Part shown: in pieces, positions 41,210-50,397 of the stretch
Layout: each line of letters starts with the position of its first letter
Position numbering within the stretch: the first letter of the stretch is position 1
DNA from: an uncultured Altererythrobacter sp.
Lineage (GTDB): Bacteria; Pseudomonadota; Alphaproteobacteria; Sphingomonadales; Sphingomonadaceae
Length of the DNA: 64,000 bases
NCBI GenBank assembly: GCA_913055875.1
Contig: CAJXJY010000012.1
Span: 1-64,000 of the forward strand
Direction of reading: 5' to 3'
Program-made: the position numbers and the translations under genes
The notes under the pieces: generated by a model
Told to the model about the DNA's origin: nothing
The model's input: only the letters and a program-made list of their open reading frames with translations
The model's database searches: none

Positions 41210-42526
41210 GTGCGCCACATCGCGATCATCGGCTCGGGGCCGGCGGGCTATTACACGGCCGAAGCCGCGCAGAAGCATTGGGGCGAAGAGGTGCGGGTCG
41301 ACATCTTCGACATGCTGCCCGTGCCCTACGGCCTGATCCGCACCGGGGTCGCGCCCGACCACCAGTCGATCAAGGGCGTCAGCCGTCGCTACGAAAAGGT
41401 CGCGCTGACCGACCATGTCCGCTTCGTCGGCAATGTCACCGTCGGCAAGGACGTGACCATCCCCGAACTGCGCGAACTCTACGATGCGGTGGTGCTCGCG
41501 ACCGGCGCGCCGAACGACCGCCAACTCGGCCTGCCGGGCGAGGATCTCGCCAATGTCTTCGGCAGCGCGAGCTTCGTCGGCTGGTACAACGGACACCCGC
41601 AATTCGCCGGGCTGGACCCCGACCTCTCGGGCAAGCACGCGGTGGTGATCGGGATGGGCAACGTCGCGCTCGATGTCGCGCGCATCCTCGCCAAGACCGA
41701 GCAGGAATTCGCCGGATCGGACATCGTGACGCACGCGCTCGACGCGCTGCGCACGAGCAATATCGAGACCATCACCATCCTCGGCCGCCGCGGCCCGCAC
41801 CAGATCATGATGACGCCCAAGGAACTGGGCGAACTCGGCCAGCTCGAACGCGCCAGCCCGCGGGTCGATCCAGCCGACTTGCCCGAGGAAGCCGAGGACG
41901 CGATCCTCGAACCGGGCCTGCGCAAATCGGTCGCGCACCTGCGCGGCTTTGCCGCCATCCCCGAGAACATCCACGCCGAAAAGCCGGTCGAGATCGCGTT
42001 CGACATGTTCGCCAGCCCGCAGGCGCTGACCGGCGACGGCAAGGTGGAGGCGGTCGAGGTCGAGCGCACCGTGGTCGAGGCGGGCCGCGCGGTTGGCACC
42101 GGCGATACCTACACGCTGCCCGCCGACCTGGTGGTGAGCTGCATCGGCTACCGCACCTCGCCGATCCCCGACGTACCGTTCGACGAACGCGCGGGAAAAT
42201 TCGCCAATGACGAGGGGCGGATACTCCCGGGCCTCTATTGCGTCGGCTGGGCGCGGCGTGGTCCCTCCGGCACGATCGGCACCAACCGGCCCGACGGCTA
42301 TTCGCTGGTCGAGAAGATCGTCGAGGATATCGATAGCGGCGCGCTCGGCACCGGTGGCAGGAGCGGACGCGAGGGGTTCGACCAGCTCGCCGCCACGCGC
42401 GGGCTCGACCTCGTCACCTTCCGCGACTGGAAGCGGATCGAGGAAGCCGAGACCGCCGCCGCGCGCGAAGGCGCCCCGCGCGAGAAATTCGTCGATATCG
42501 AAAGCATGCTACGCAGCCTGAACTAA
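41210..42526 (+). CDS. Ferredoxin-NADP(+) reductase, FprA/adrenodoxin-reductase type
   Basis: 438 residues. FAD motif AIIGSGPAGYYTAE at the N-terminus, MLPVPYGLIRTGVAPDHQS, NADP-binding VVIGMGNVALDVARIL, and the C-terminal WARRGPSGTIGTNRPDGY of the family. It transfers electrons between NADPH and ferredoxin. The start is GTG at 41210 with GTGGAGG nine bases upstream; the nearby ATG at 41202 is followed at once by a stop. Confidence 0.9.
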   Translation: MRHIAIIGSGPAGYYTAEAAQKHWGEEVRVDIFDMLPVPYGLIRTGVAPDHQSIKGVSRRYEKVALTDHVRFVGNVTVGKDVTIPELRELYDAVVLATGAPNDRQLGLPGEDLANVFGSASFVGWYNGHPQFAGLDPDLSGKHAVVIGMGNVALDVARILAKTEQEFAGSDIVTHALDALRTSNIETITILGRRGPHQIMMTPKELGELGQLERASPRVDPADLPEEAEDAILEPGLRKSVAHLRGFAAIPENIHAEKPVEIAFDMFASPQALTGDGKVEAVEVERTVVEAGRAVGTGDTYTLPADLVVSCIGYRTSPIPDVPFDERAGKFANDEGRILPGLYCVGWARRGPSGTIGTNRPDGYSLVEKIVEDIDSGALGTGGRSGREGFDQLAATRGLDLVTFRDWKRIEEAETAAAREGAPREKFVDIESMLRSLN

Positions 42527-42563
42527 TCCTCCCCGTACCGGGGAGAAACGTGCAGGCTTTCGA

Positions 42564-43625
42564 TCAGAACCCTTCCCGCTCTTCCAGCGCCGGAACGATA
42601 TATTCGAGCAGGATCCGCTCGCTCAGCCGGTGCGCGTCGCTGCGGCGGAAGTTGGTCGTTGTTATCACCGCCACGGCATCGAGATGCGGCAGCGCGACGA
42701 CCTTGTTGCCGCCCGAACCGTTCATCATCCACAGCGGCGCGCGCGCCTCCCCGGACGGCACCTCGTAGAGCCACCACAGGTAACCGTAATCGGCGCTGTC
42801 GTCGATCTGCGCATGCGGGGTGACCGAGCGCACCGCCCAGTCCTCGCTCAGGATACGCTGGCCGTTCGCCATCCCCTTATCGATATAGAGCCGCGCGAAT
42901 TCGGCGAGGTCGCGCGGGGTCAGCTCCATCCCGCCGCCGCCCTGCGCGATACCTTCCGGGGAGAACGGCCATTTCACTTCGCCGATCCCGAGCGGGTCGA
43001 ACAGCTTCTCGCGGGCGTAATCCTCCAACTCGCGCCCGGTCGCCTTCTCGACGATCCGCCCGAGCGTGAACACGCCCGCGGTGCAATAGGAGAACACCTT
43101 GCCGTACGGACGCTCCTCGGCGCGCGGCTCCCATGGCGGCGGCGCACCGATCGGCAGATCGAGAAAGAACCCGATCCAGTCCTCGATCGGATACATCCGC
43201 TCCTCGTTGCCACGCGAATATTCGTTCCAGTCGTTGCATTCGAGCGGGCCCGTCATGGTGATCAGGTCGCCGAGCGCCATCTCGCTCTTGCGAGAATCCG
43301 GATTGGCGGGCCGGTATTCGGGGAAGAACGACAGCACCTTTGCATCGAGCGAGGCAATATGCCCCTCCGCAATCGCGATCCCGACCAGCGCGCCGGTGAT
43401 CGTCTTGGTCACCGAGCGGGTGTTGCGCAGCGTGTCGGGAGAGCCGCCGTCGAAATGGCGTTCCCAGGCGAAATCGTCGCCCTGCCGGACGGTGATCGAG
43501 GTAATTTGGCCGAATTTCTCCGCCGCGATCGCCTGTTCGAGCTCTGCAAGCTTGTCCTGCGATTGCGCCGCGGCGGGAGCCGCACCGGCGAAGACAAAGA
43601 GTAGTGTGATCAGAATTCTGTGCAT
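42564..43625 (-). CDS. Secreted serine hydrolase (beta-lactamase class C-like)
   Basis: 353 residues. A signal peptide (ending APAAAQS) is followed by a penicillin-binding/esterase fold: nucleophile SVTK in TRSVTKTITGALVG, the tyrosine motif as SYCTAGVFTLGRIVEKATG and a late MNGSGGNKVVALP (KTG-equivalent). It could be an esterase, D-aminopeptidase or minor beta-lactamase; sequence alone does not decide. Convergent with the reductase gene. Confidence 0.85.
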   Translation of the reverse strand: MHRILITLLFVFAGAAPAAAQSQDKLAELEQAIAAEKFGQITSITVRQGDDFAWERHFDGGSPDTLRNTRSVTKTITGALVGIAIAEGHIASLDAKVLSFFPEYRPANPDSRKSEMALGDLITMTGPLECNDWNEYSRGNEERMYPIEDWIGFFLDLPIGAPPPWEPRAEERPYGKVFSYCTAGVFTLGRIVEKATGRELEDYAREKLFDPLGIGEVKWPFSPEGIAQGGGGMELTPRDLAEFARLYIDKGMANGQRILSEDWAVRSVTPHAQIDDSADYGYLWWLYEVPSGEARAPLWMMNGSGGNKVVALPHLDAVAVITTTNFRRSDAHRLSERILLEYIVPALEEREGF

Positions 43626-43769
43626 GTGCGCTCCCTCGATTTGCGCGCCAACCTAGACGGAGATTGGCTTGCCGCAACCCCGGTCCTCCCCCTCCCCGTT
43701 CCGGGGAGGATGCTGGACTCACCGGTTGCAATGTGAGACCTTCTCTCCCGGAGAGAGGAGACAGCCACC

Positions 43770-45524
43770 ATGCCCGCATTCGACCTGATCATCCGCAACG
43801 GCACCATCGTCGACGGCACCGGCGCCGAGCGCTTCACCGGCGATGTCGCGATCCGCGACGGCCTGATCGCGCAGGTCGGCGAAGTGGCCGGCGACGCCGC
43901 CGAGGAGATCGACGCCGAAGGTCACCTCGTCACCCCCGGCTTCGTCGACATCCATACGCATTACGACGGGCAGGCAACCTGGGACGCGGAGATGGCCCCA
44001 TCGAGCTGGCACGGCGTCACCACCGTGGTGATGGGCAATTGCGGCGTCGGCTTCGCCCCCGCCCGGCCCGACCAGCACGACTGGCTGATCGGGCTGATGG
44101 AAGGAGTCGAGGACATTCCCGGCACCGCGCTTGCCGAGGGGATGACGTGGGAGTGGGAGACCTTCCCCGAATATCTCGACGCGCTCGAGAAACTGCCGCG
44201 GACGGTCGATGTCGGCACGCATGTGCCGCACGGCGCGGTGCGCGCCTATGTGCTGGGCGAGCGCGAGCAGCCCGGCGCGGTCCCGACCGAGGCGGATATC
44301 GCGGCGATGTCCGATATCGTCGAGGAAGGCGTGCGCGCGGGCGCGCTCGGCTTCTCGACCAGCCGGACGGTGATCCACAAGGATGTCGACGGCGTGCTGG
44401 TGCCCGGCACCACCGCCACCGCCGACGAGCTGATCGCGCTCGGCCGCGCGATGGGCCGCGCGGGGCACGGCGTGTTCGAAATGGCGAGCGATCTGCGCCG
44501 CGAATGGGACGAATTCGGCTGGATGGGCCGGCTGAGCCGCGAGACCGGCCTCCCAGTCACCTTCGCCGCGCTCCAGTCGATCGCCAAGGAAATGCCCCTC
44601 GACGAGCAGATCGAGACCATGCGCGCCGAGAACGACAACGGCGCCAATATCGTCGCGCAGATCGCCTTGCGCGGCAACGGCATCGTGATGGCGTGGCGCG
44701 GCACCGTCCACCCGTTCCGCTTCCGCCCGAGCTACATGGCGATCGCCGACCTGCCGTGGGAGGAGCAGAAGGCCAAGCTCGCCGATCCGGCGTTCAAGGC
44801 GCAGGTGCTGTCCGAGCAGATCGACCTGTCCGAAGCGCCGCAGGATATCGCCGGGCTGCTGATGATCGTCTCGGCGGGCTGGACGATGCAGTTCGAGATG
44901 GACGAGGATTTCGACTACGAACCCGGCCCCGAAGCGAGCGTCGCCGCGCGCGCCGCCAAGGCCGGCATCTCGCCCGAGGAATATGCCTGGGACATGCTGT
45001 GCCGCGACGATTATTCGGGTTTCATCTACCTGCCGATCCTCAACTACGCCGACGGCAATCTCGATTTCCTCGAACCGCTCCAGCATTCGGACGACACGGT
45101 CAATTCGCTCAGCGACGGCGGTGCGCATTGCGGCACGATCTGCGACGCGGCGAGCCCGACCTTCATGCTCCAGCACTGGGTGCGCGACCGCAGTCGCGGC
45201 GACAGGATCGGGCTCGAAAACGCGATCAAGCGGCAATGCGCCGACACCGCGCGGCTCTACGGGCTGGAGGATCGCGGGGTAATCGCGCCCGGCTATCTCG
45301 CCGACCTCAACATTATCGACTTCGACCGATTGAAGCTCGGCAGGCCATGGCTCGCTTTCGACCTCCCCGCAGGGGGCAAAAGGCTGCTGCAGAAGGCCGA
45401 GGGCTACGTCGCGACGATCAAGAACGGCACGGTCACCTTCCGCGAGGGTGAATGGACCGGCGCCACGCCGGGCGGCCTGATCCGCGGTCCGCAGCGCGCC
45501 GAACTGGCCGAGGCGGCGGAATAG
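43770..45524 (+). CDS. N-acyl-D-amino-acid deacylase-like amidohydrolase
   Basis: 584 residues. The amidohydrolase start [18 protein letters not shown] is followed by the metal site [16 protein letters not shown], a conserved cysteine in [14 protein letters not shown] as in D-aminoacylases, and a C-terminal segment with [12 protein letters not shown] and [13 protein letters not shown]. Preceded by GAGAGGAG. It is followed 4 nt later by a crotonase and an MDR dehydrogenase, so it belongs to a three-gene catabolic run; the natural substrate is unknown. Confidence 0.86.
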   Translation: MPAFDLIIRNGTIVDGTGAERFTGDVAIRDGLIAQVGEVAGDAAEEIDAEGHLVTPGFVDIHTHYDGQATWDAEMAPSSWHGVTTVVMGNCGVGFAPARPDQHDWLIGLMEGVEDIPGTALAEGMTWEWETFPEYLDALEKLPRTVDVGTHVPHGAVRAYVLGEREQPGAVPTEADIAAMSDIVEEGVRAGALGFSTSRTVIHKDVDGVLVPGTTATADELIALGRAMGRAGHGVFEMASDLRREWDEFGWMGRLSRETGLPVTFAALQSIAKEMPLDEQIETMRAENDNGANIVAQIALRGNGIVMAWRGTVHPFRFRPSYMAIADLPWEEQKAKLADPAFKAQVLSEQIDLSEAPQDIAGLLMIVSAGWTMQFEMDEDFDYEPGPEASVAARAAKAGISPEEYAWDMLCRDDYSGFIYLPILNYADGNLDFLEPLQHSDDTVNSLSDGGAHCGTICDAASPTFMLQHWVRDRSRGDRIGLENAIKRQCADTARLYGLEDRGVIAPGYLADLNIIDFDRLKLGRPWLAFDLPAGGKRLLQKAEGYVATIKNGTVTFREGEWTGATPGGLIRGPQRAELAEAAE

Positions 45525-45528
45525 AGGC

Positions 45529-46311
45529 GTGACGGTGGGCTATCGGCGCGACGGCGCGGTCGCGATCGTTTCGATCGAGCGGCCCGAGCGGCGCAACGCC
45601 GTCGACCGCGCCACCGCCGAGGCACTGGTCGAGGCGTTCGAACGGTTCGAGGCCGAGGACGAGGCGCACGTCGCGGTGCTCACCGGCGCAGGCGGCACCT
45701 TCTGCGCCGGCGCCGACCTCAAGGCGATCGCCGAGGGCGACGGCAACCGCCTCTCGCTCGAAGGCCGCGCGCCGATGGGGCCGAGCCGGATGCGTTTGTC
45801 GAAACCGGTGGTCGCGGCGATCGAGGGGCACGCGGTAGCAGGCGGGCTCGAACTGGCGCTGTGGTGCGACCTCAGGGTGATGGCCGAGGACGCAATACTC
45901 GGCGTGTTCTGCCGCCGCTTCGGGGTGCCGCTGATCGATATGGGGACGATCCGCTTGCCGCGCCTGATCGGCCATTCGCGCGCGATGGACCTGATCCTCA
46001 CCGGCCGCCCCGTGGAAGCGCGCGAAGCGTACGAGATCGGCCTCGCCAACCGCATCGCGCCGAGCGGCGCCGCGCTCGACCATGCGATCGCGCTGGCGCA
46101 GGAGATCGCCGCTTTCCCGCAGGCCTGCATGCGCAGCGACCGGCGCTCGGCGATCGAGCAGTGGTCGCTCGGCGAGGACACGGCGGTCGAAAACGAGATG
46201 CGGCTCGGCATGGCGATCGTCGAGAGCGGCGAGACCCGCTCGGGCGCGGCGCGGTTCGCCCGCGGCGACGGGCGCCACGGTCAATTCGGGCCATCGGGAG
46301 ATACACAGTGA
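45529..46311 (+). CDS. Enoyl-CoA hydratase/isomerase (crotonase) family protein
   Basis: 260 residues. Oxyanion-hole segments TGAGGTFCAGADLKAI and IEGHAVAGGLELALWCD, with MGTIRLPRLIGHSRAMDL after them. The start is GTG at 45529, four nt after the preceding stop. Its stop overlaps the next gene's GTG. Crotonase substrate cannot be assigned. Confidence 0.88.
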   Translation: MTVGYRRDGAVAIVSIERPERRNAVDRATAEALVEAFERFEAEDEAHVAVLTGAGGTFCAGADLKAIAEGDGNRLSLEGRAPMGPSRMRLSKPVVAAIEGHAVAGGLELALWCDLRVMAEDAILGVFCRRFGVPLIDMGTIRLPRLIGHSRAMDLILTGRPVEAREAYEIGLANRIAPSGAALDHAIALAQEIAAFPQACMRSDRRSAIEQWSLGEDTAVENEMRLGMAIVESGETRSGAARFARGDGRHGQFGPSGDTQ

Positions 46312-47318
46312 AAGCCATCCGCACCGGCGCCGCGCCGTCGACGCTCGACGCACTCGAGCTCGTCGATATCGACGAACCTCAGGCGCCCGGCCCGGGCGAA
46401 ATCACGGTCGCGCTTAAGGCGAGTTCGCTCAACTATCACGACTATGCCGTCGTCACCGGCATGATCCCGGCCGAGCAGGGCCGCATCCCGATGTCCGACG
46501 GCGCGGGCGAAGTGACCGCGGTGGGAGAAGGCGTGAGCGAATTCGCGGTCGGCGATGCGGTGGTCTCGACTTTCTTCCCCGACTGGCTAGACGGCGACCC
46601 GCCCACCTCCGCCTTTCGCCGCGTGCCCGGCGACGGGATCGACGGTTATGCGCGCGAGGCCGTCACCGCGCCCGCGAGCTGGTTCACCCATGCGCCCGCC
46701 GGATACAGCCATGCCGAGGCCGCCACGCTAACTTGCGCCGGGCTGACCGCGTGGCGCGCGCTGTTCGTCGACTACGCGCTCAAGCCGGGCGACACGGTGC
46801 TGGTGCAGGGCACCGGCGGGGTGTCGATCTTCGCGCTGCAATTCGCCAAGGCGGCAGGCGCGCGCGCGATCGCGACCAGTTCGTCGGACGAGAAGCTGGA
46901 GCGGGTCAGGGCACTCGGTGCGGATCACACGATCAACTACAAGGAAGTCGAGGCCTGGGGCCCGAAAGCGCTCGAACTGACCGGCGGGCGCGGGGTCGAC
47001 TGCGTGGTCGAGGTCGGCGGGCCCGGCACGCTCGACCAGTCGATGCTCGCCGCGCGCGTCGGCGGGCATATCGCGCTGATCGGCGTGCTGACGGGTGTCG
47101 CCGGGCCGGTCCAGACCGCGCTGCTGTTCTCGAAAAACCTCACTGTGCAGGGTCTGACGGTGGGCAGCCGCGCGATGCAGCAGGCGATGATCGCCGCGAT
47201 CGAGGCGAACGGCACAAAGCCGGTTGTCAGCGACAGCTTCGCGCTGGCCGACCTCGCCGACGCCTTCCGCCATCAGGAGGCGAACCGGCATTTCGGCAAG
47301 ATTGCAGTTGAAATTTGA
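46308..47318 (+). CDS. MDR-family dehydrogenase/quinone oxidoreductase
   Basis: 336 residues. N-terminal GroES-like domain (PGEITVALKASSLNYHDYAV, DGAGEVTAVGEGVSEFAVGD), Rossmann site VLVQGTGGVSIFALQFAKAA, and C-terminal NRHFGKIAVEI. It lacks the usual Zn-binding cysteine cluster, so it is probably a quinone-oxidoreductase-like, Zn-independent enzyme. The GTG at 46308 forms a GTGA overlap with the crotonase stop and has CGGGAG upstream. Confidence 0.88.
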   Translation: MKAIRTGAAPSTLDALELVDIDEPQAPGPGEITVALKASSLNYHDYAVVTGMIPAEQGRIPMSDGAGEVTAVGEGVSEFAVGDAVVSTFFPDWLDGDPPTSAFRRVPGDGIDGYAREAVTAPASWFTHAPAGYSHAEAATLTCAGLTAWRALFVDYALKPGDTVLVQGTGGVSIFALQFAKAAGARAIATSSSDEKLERVRALGADHTINYKEVEAWGPKALELTGGRGVDCVVEVGGPGTLDQSMLAARVGGHIALIGVLTGVAGPVQTALLFSKNLTVQGLTVGSRAMQQAMIAAIEANGTKPVVSDSFALADLADAFRHQEANRHFGKIAVEI

Positions 47319-47322
47319 GGGC

Positions 47323-47685
47323 CTAGTTGCCCTGTGCCTGGAGCCGCCGGCCCAGTTCGCCCAGGCGGGTGCCGAATGCTCCCATGCGCGGTGCGCAGCG
47401 TTCGCCGATCGCTTCGAATTCGGCATCGTCGATCTGGGCGATACGCACCGCCATCGCCTCGTCGATCCTGGTCCCGGTGGCACCTTCGTAGAGCCCGATG
47501 AACCAGCTCATGACGTAACCGAAACCTTGCGCCACTTCGGGATCGTCGGTGGTGCCGGTGATCACCGAGGCCCACACAGCGCAGTCGAGGTTTTCCGCCG
47601 GTGTGCCGAGATCCTGCGCCGCAACCGGTACCGCCATGGCCAGCATGGCCGCGCCCGTGGCGAGTTTCCAGCCGCGCATCGTCAT
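47323..47685 (-). CDS. Small secreted protein of unknown function
   Basis: 120 residues: signal peptide ending VPVAAQ, then two cysteines (LDCAVWASVITG and GERCAPRMGAF) that may form a disulfide. I do not recognise the family. Its ATG overlaps the dnaN stop by four bases, so it is expressed from the dnaN message. Confidence 0.7.
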   Translation of the reverse strand: MTMRGWKLATGAAMLAMAVPVAAQDLGTPAENLDCAVWASVITGTTDDPEVAQGFGYVMSWFIGLYEGATGTRIDEAMAVRIAQIDDAEFEAIGERCAPRMGAFGTRLGELGRRLQAQGN

Positions 47686-48809
47686 ACTCGCATCGGCATC
47701 AGGACGTAGAGCGCAGGGCTCTTCTCGTCCTTGCGGATCAGCGTCGGCGCGCCCGCATCGGCGAGGTGCAGTTCGACCGTGTCGTTGTCGATCTGGCTGA
47801 GGATATCCTTGAGATAGGTCGCGTTGAAGCCGATCTCGAACCCGTCCGCCTTGTAGTCGGCGGGCAGTTCCTCCGCCGCGGTGCCGTTGTCGGGGCTGGT
47901 CACGGTCAGCGTGACCTTGTCGGTGTCGAGCCCCATCTTGACCGCGCGGGTCTTCTCGGTGGCGATGGTCGCCACCCGGTCGACGCCTTCGAAGAAACTG
48001 CGCGGATCGAGCTTGAGCAGCTTGTCGTTGCCGGTCGGGATGACGCGCGAATAATCGGGGAAGGTACCGTCGATCAGCTTGCTGGTCAGCACCACCCCGC
48101 CCTCGCCGCCGAGCGTGAAGCGGATCTTGCTCGCCGACAGGTCGATCTCGACATTGCCGTCGAGCGCTTCCTCGAGCAGCTTGCGCAGCTCGGCCACCGC
48201 TTTCCTCGGCACGATCACGTCGGGCATGCCGTCGGCCCCATCGGGTTGGTCGATCGTGTAGCGCGCGAGCCGGTGGCCATCGGTGGCGGCGGCCTTGAGC
48301 ACCGGCTTGTCGTCGTCGGCGACGTGGAAGAAGATGCCGTTGAGGTAGTAGCGCGTCTCCTCGGTCGAGATCGCGAAGCGGGTGCGGTCGATCAGCTCGG
48401 CGAGCACCTTGGCGGGCAGTTCGAAGCTGGTCGGCAAGTCGCCCTCGACGATCACCGGGAAATCGTCGCGCGGCAAGGTCGGCAGCTGGAAGCGGCTGCG
48501 CCCGGCCTTGACCGTCATCCGGTTGTCGGCGACCTCGAGGCTGACCTGCGTGCCCTCGGGCAGCTTGCGCGCGATATCGAACAGCAGGTGCGCCGAGACG
48601 GTGATCGCGCCCGGCGTATCGACCGAGGCGGCGGGCATGGTCTCGACCACCTGCAGATCGAGATCGGTCGCCATCACCTTGACCGCGCCGCCCTCGCCCG
48701 CCTCGATCAGCACGTTGGAGAGGATCGGAATGGTGTTGCGCCGCTCCACCACCGACTGCACGTGGCCGAGGCTGCGGAGCAGTGTTGCGCGTTCGATTGT
48801 CGCCTTCAT
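47682..48809 (-). CDS. dnaN: DNA polymerase III beta sliding clamp
   Basis: 375 residues, normal length. Three clamp domains: MKATIERATLLRSLGHVQSV at the start, LPRDDFPVI, and a C-terminal end MPMRV where the peptide-binding pocket residues sit. It forms the ring that tethers polymerase to DNA. No dnaA or recF is adjacent in this window. The 150 nt upstream (48810-48963) hold its promoter, which I cannot place with certainty. Confidence 0.95.
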   Translation of the reverse strand: MKATIERATLLRSLGHVQSVVERRNTIPILSNVLIEAGEGGAVKVMATDLDLQVVETMPAASVDTPGAITVSAHLLFDIARKLPEGTQVSLEVADNRMTVKAGRSRFQLPTLPRDDFPVIVEGDLPTSFELPAKVLAELIDRTRFAISTEETRYYLNGIFFHVADDDKPVLKAAATDGHRLARYTIDQPDGADGMPDVIVPRKAVAELRKLLEEALDGNVEIDLSASKIRFTLGGEGGVVLTSKLIDGTFPDYSRVIPTGNDKLLKLDPRSFFEGVDRVATIATEKTRAVKMGLDTDKVTLTVTSPDNGTAAEELPADYKADGFEIGFNATYLKDILSQIDNDTVELHLADAGAPTLIRKDEKSPALYVLMPMRV

Positions 48810-48963
48810 CGGTACCTACTCATGTCCCTCTTGAGCGCCGGCGACCGGAATCGCCCCTCAGCGCCGGAAAAGTCCTGTCGACATTAACGAGGGCACGTGC
48901 CGGAGCAAGCCGAGTTGCGCCTGGCGGGGGATTCGCTGGGGATAAATGCCGGGATCGAGCGGA

Positions 48964-49584
48964 TCACACGAAAACGCGCGTCCGGTCTCCACGGGAAGAA
49001 GCCGCCCGCGCATACCCGGCGACAGCTGCAGCGATCTTCTCGCCGCCGGCAACCGAGGGCTCGATCGGGTTCGCGTAGTCATTCGCCTCCGGGCAGACCA
49101 GCCGCAGATCTATCAAATCGAGTCCGGCCCGATGAACGTGACGGGTTATGGCATCGTTGAAAATCGAAAGCGCAGTGGCGATCATAGGCCCCATATTGGC
49201 ATCGTAGACGGTGCAGAACGCAACCGGCAGATCGATTTCCCGCGCCGCTTCGACCACGGCCCAGTGATCAGGAACGAATTGCGCGCGAGCTGCCGACAGC
49301 ATCGCCATGGCGGCGGCAACGGTACCGGCCGGACGTTCGAGCAGGGCGGCATTGTGCAGTATGTCGTTTCCTCCGGTCGATACCACCAGATGCGTCGCAT
49401 CGCCCGGAAGGTCGGCGAATTGCCGGGCGACATGCCGGCTGATACTGCCATCGACAGCCAGAAGCGTCACCTCGTCGTCGGGATCGAGGCTGCGACGCAA
49501 TTGGGCCGCAACGTCGGGACCTTCGCCGACGTAAGCGGCATTGTCGAAGATCGAGTCTCCGCACAGGACGACATGCCGCGCCAA
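48964..49584 (-). CDS. SGNH/GDSL hydrolase family protein
   Basis: 206 residues. Block I CGDSIFDNAAY with the nucleophile serine, block III TGGNDILHN. Where the usual DxxH of block V is expected the sequence reads NDYANPIEPSVAGG, so the catalytic histidine appears to be asparagine. The PIEPS form recurs in a subgroup of the family, so this may not be a degenerate gene. Stop-to-start gap to fabG is 5 nt. Confidence 0.8.
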   Translation of the reverse strand: MARHVVLCGDSIFDNAAYVGEGPDVAAQLRRSLDPDDEVTLLAVDGSISRHVARQFADLPGDATHLVVSTGGNDILHNAALLERPAGTVAAAMAMLSAARAQFVPDHWAVVEAAREIDLPVAFCTVYDANMGPMIATALSIFNDAITRHVHRAGLDLIDLRLVCPEANDYANPIEPSVAGGEKIAAAVAGYARAASSRGDRTRVFV

Positions 49585-49589
49585 CTCGA

Positions 49590-50342
49590 TCAGCCGAGCA
49601 TCGCCATGCCGCCGTTGACGTGCAGCGTCTGGCCGGTGACGTAAGCCGCCTCGTCGCTGGCGAGATAGGCGACTGCGGCGCCGATATCCTCACCCTCGCC
49701 CATCCTGCCCATCGGGATGCGCGCGTTCAGCGCGTCCTTCTGTGCATCGGGCAATTCGTCGGTCATCGCGGTGCGGATGAAGCCGGGCGCGACGCAATTG
49801 ACGGTGATCCCGCGGCTGGCGAGTTCCTGCGCGAGGCTCTTCGACATGCCGACCAGCCCCGCCTTGGCCGCAGCGTAGTTCATCTGCCCCGGATTGCCGG
49901 TCGCGCCGACCACGCTGGTGATGGTCACGATCCGCCCGTGCCTAGCCTTCATCATCGGCCGCGCGGCGGCGCGCATCAGGCGGAAGGCGGCCTCGAGATT
50001 GATCCGGATCACCTGTTCCCACTCCTCGTCCTTCATCCGCATCGCGAGATTGTCGCGCGTGATGCCGGCATTGTTGACGAGGATATCCATGCTCCCGAGC
50101 GTGTCGATCGTCGCAGGCACCAGCTCCTCGACCTGTTCGCTGTTCGACAGGTCGCAGGTGATTTCGACATGATCGCCGCCGATCTCGTCGTTGAGCTGCT
50201 CGCGGAAGGCGCGCAGCTTGCCGCCGTTCGATCCGCTCAGCGCCAGCCGCGCCCCCTGCCGCGCGAGCGCGGTGGCGATGGCAGAGCCGATACCGCCGCT
50301 GGCGCCGGTGACGAGCGCGGTTTTTCCTTCGAGGCTGAACAT
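49590..50342 (-). CDS. fabG: 3-oxoacyl-ACP reductase
   Basis: 250 residues. TGASGGIGSAIATAL cofactor motif, NNAG, catalytic Ser in TSVVGATGNPGQMNYAAAKAG with the YxxxK, and HVNGGMAMLG end, all typical of FabG, which reduces 3-oxoacyl-ACP with NADPH in fatty-acid synthesis. The ATG at 50342 has CGGAGAA upstream. fabD lies 2.4 kb upstream on the same strand, separated by a beta-propeller gene and a GNAT. Confidence 0.92.
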   Translation of the reverse strand: MFSLEGKTALVTGASGGIGSAIATALARQGARLALSGSNGGKLRAFREQLNDEIGGDHVEITCDLSNSEQVEELVPATIDTLGSMDILVNNAGITRDNLAMRMKDEEWEQVIRINLEAAFRLMRAAARPMMKARHGRIVTITSVVGATGNPGQMNYAAAKAGLVGMSKSLAQELASRGITVNCVAPGFIRTAMTDELPDAQKDALNARIPMGRMGEGEDIGAAVAYLASDEAAYVTGQTLHVNGGMAMLG

Positions 50343-50397
50343 GGGATTCTCCGAGTAGCGAATTATCCCGGCCTGTTGCGCGGCGCCGCGCGCGAGG

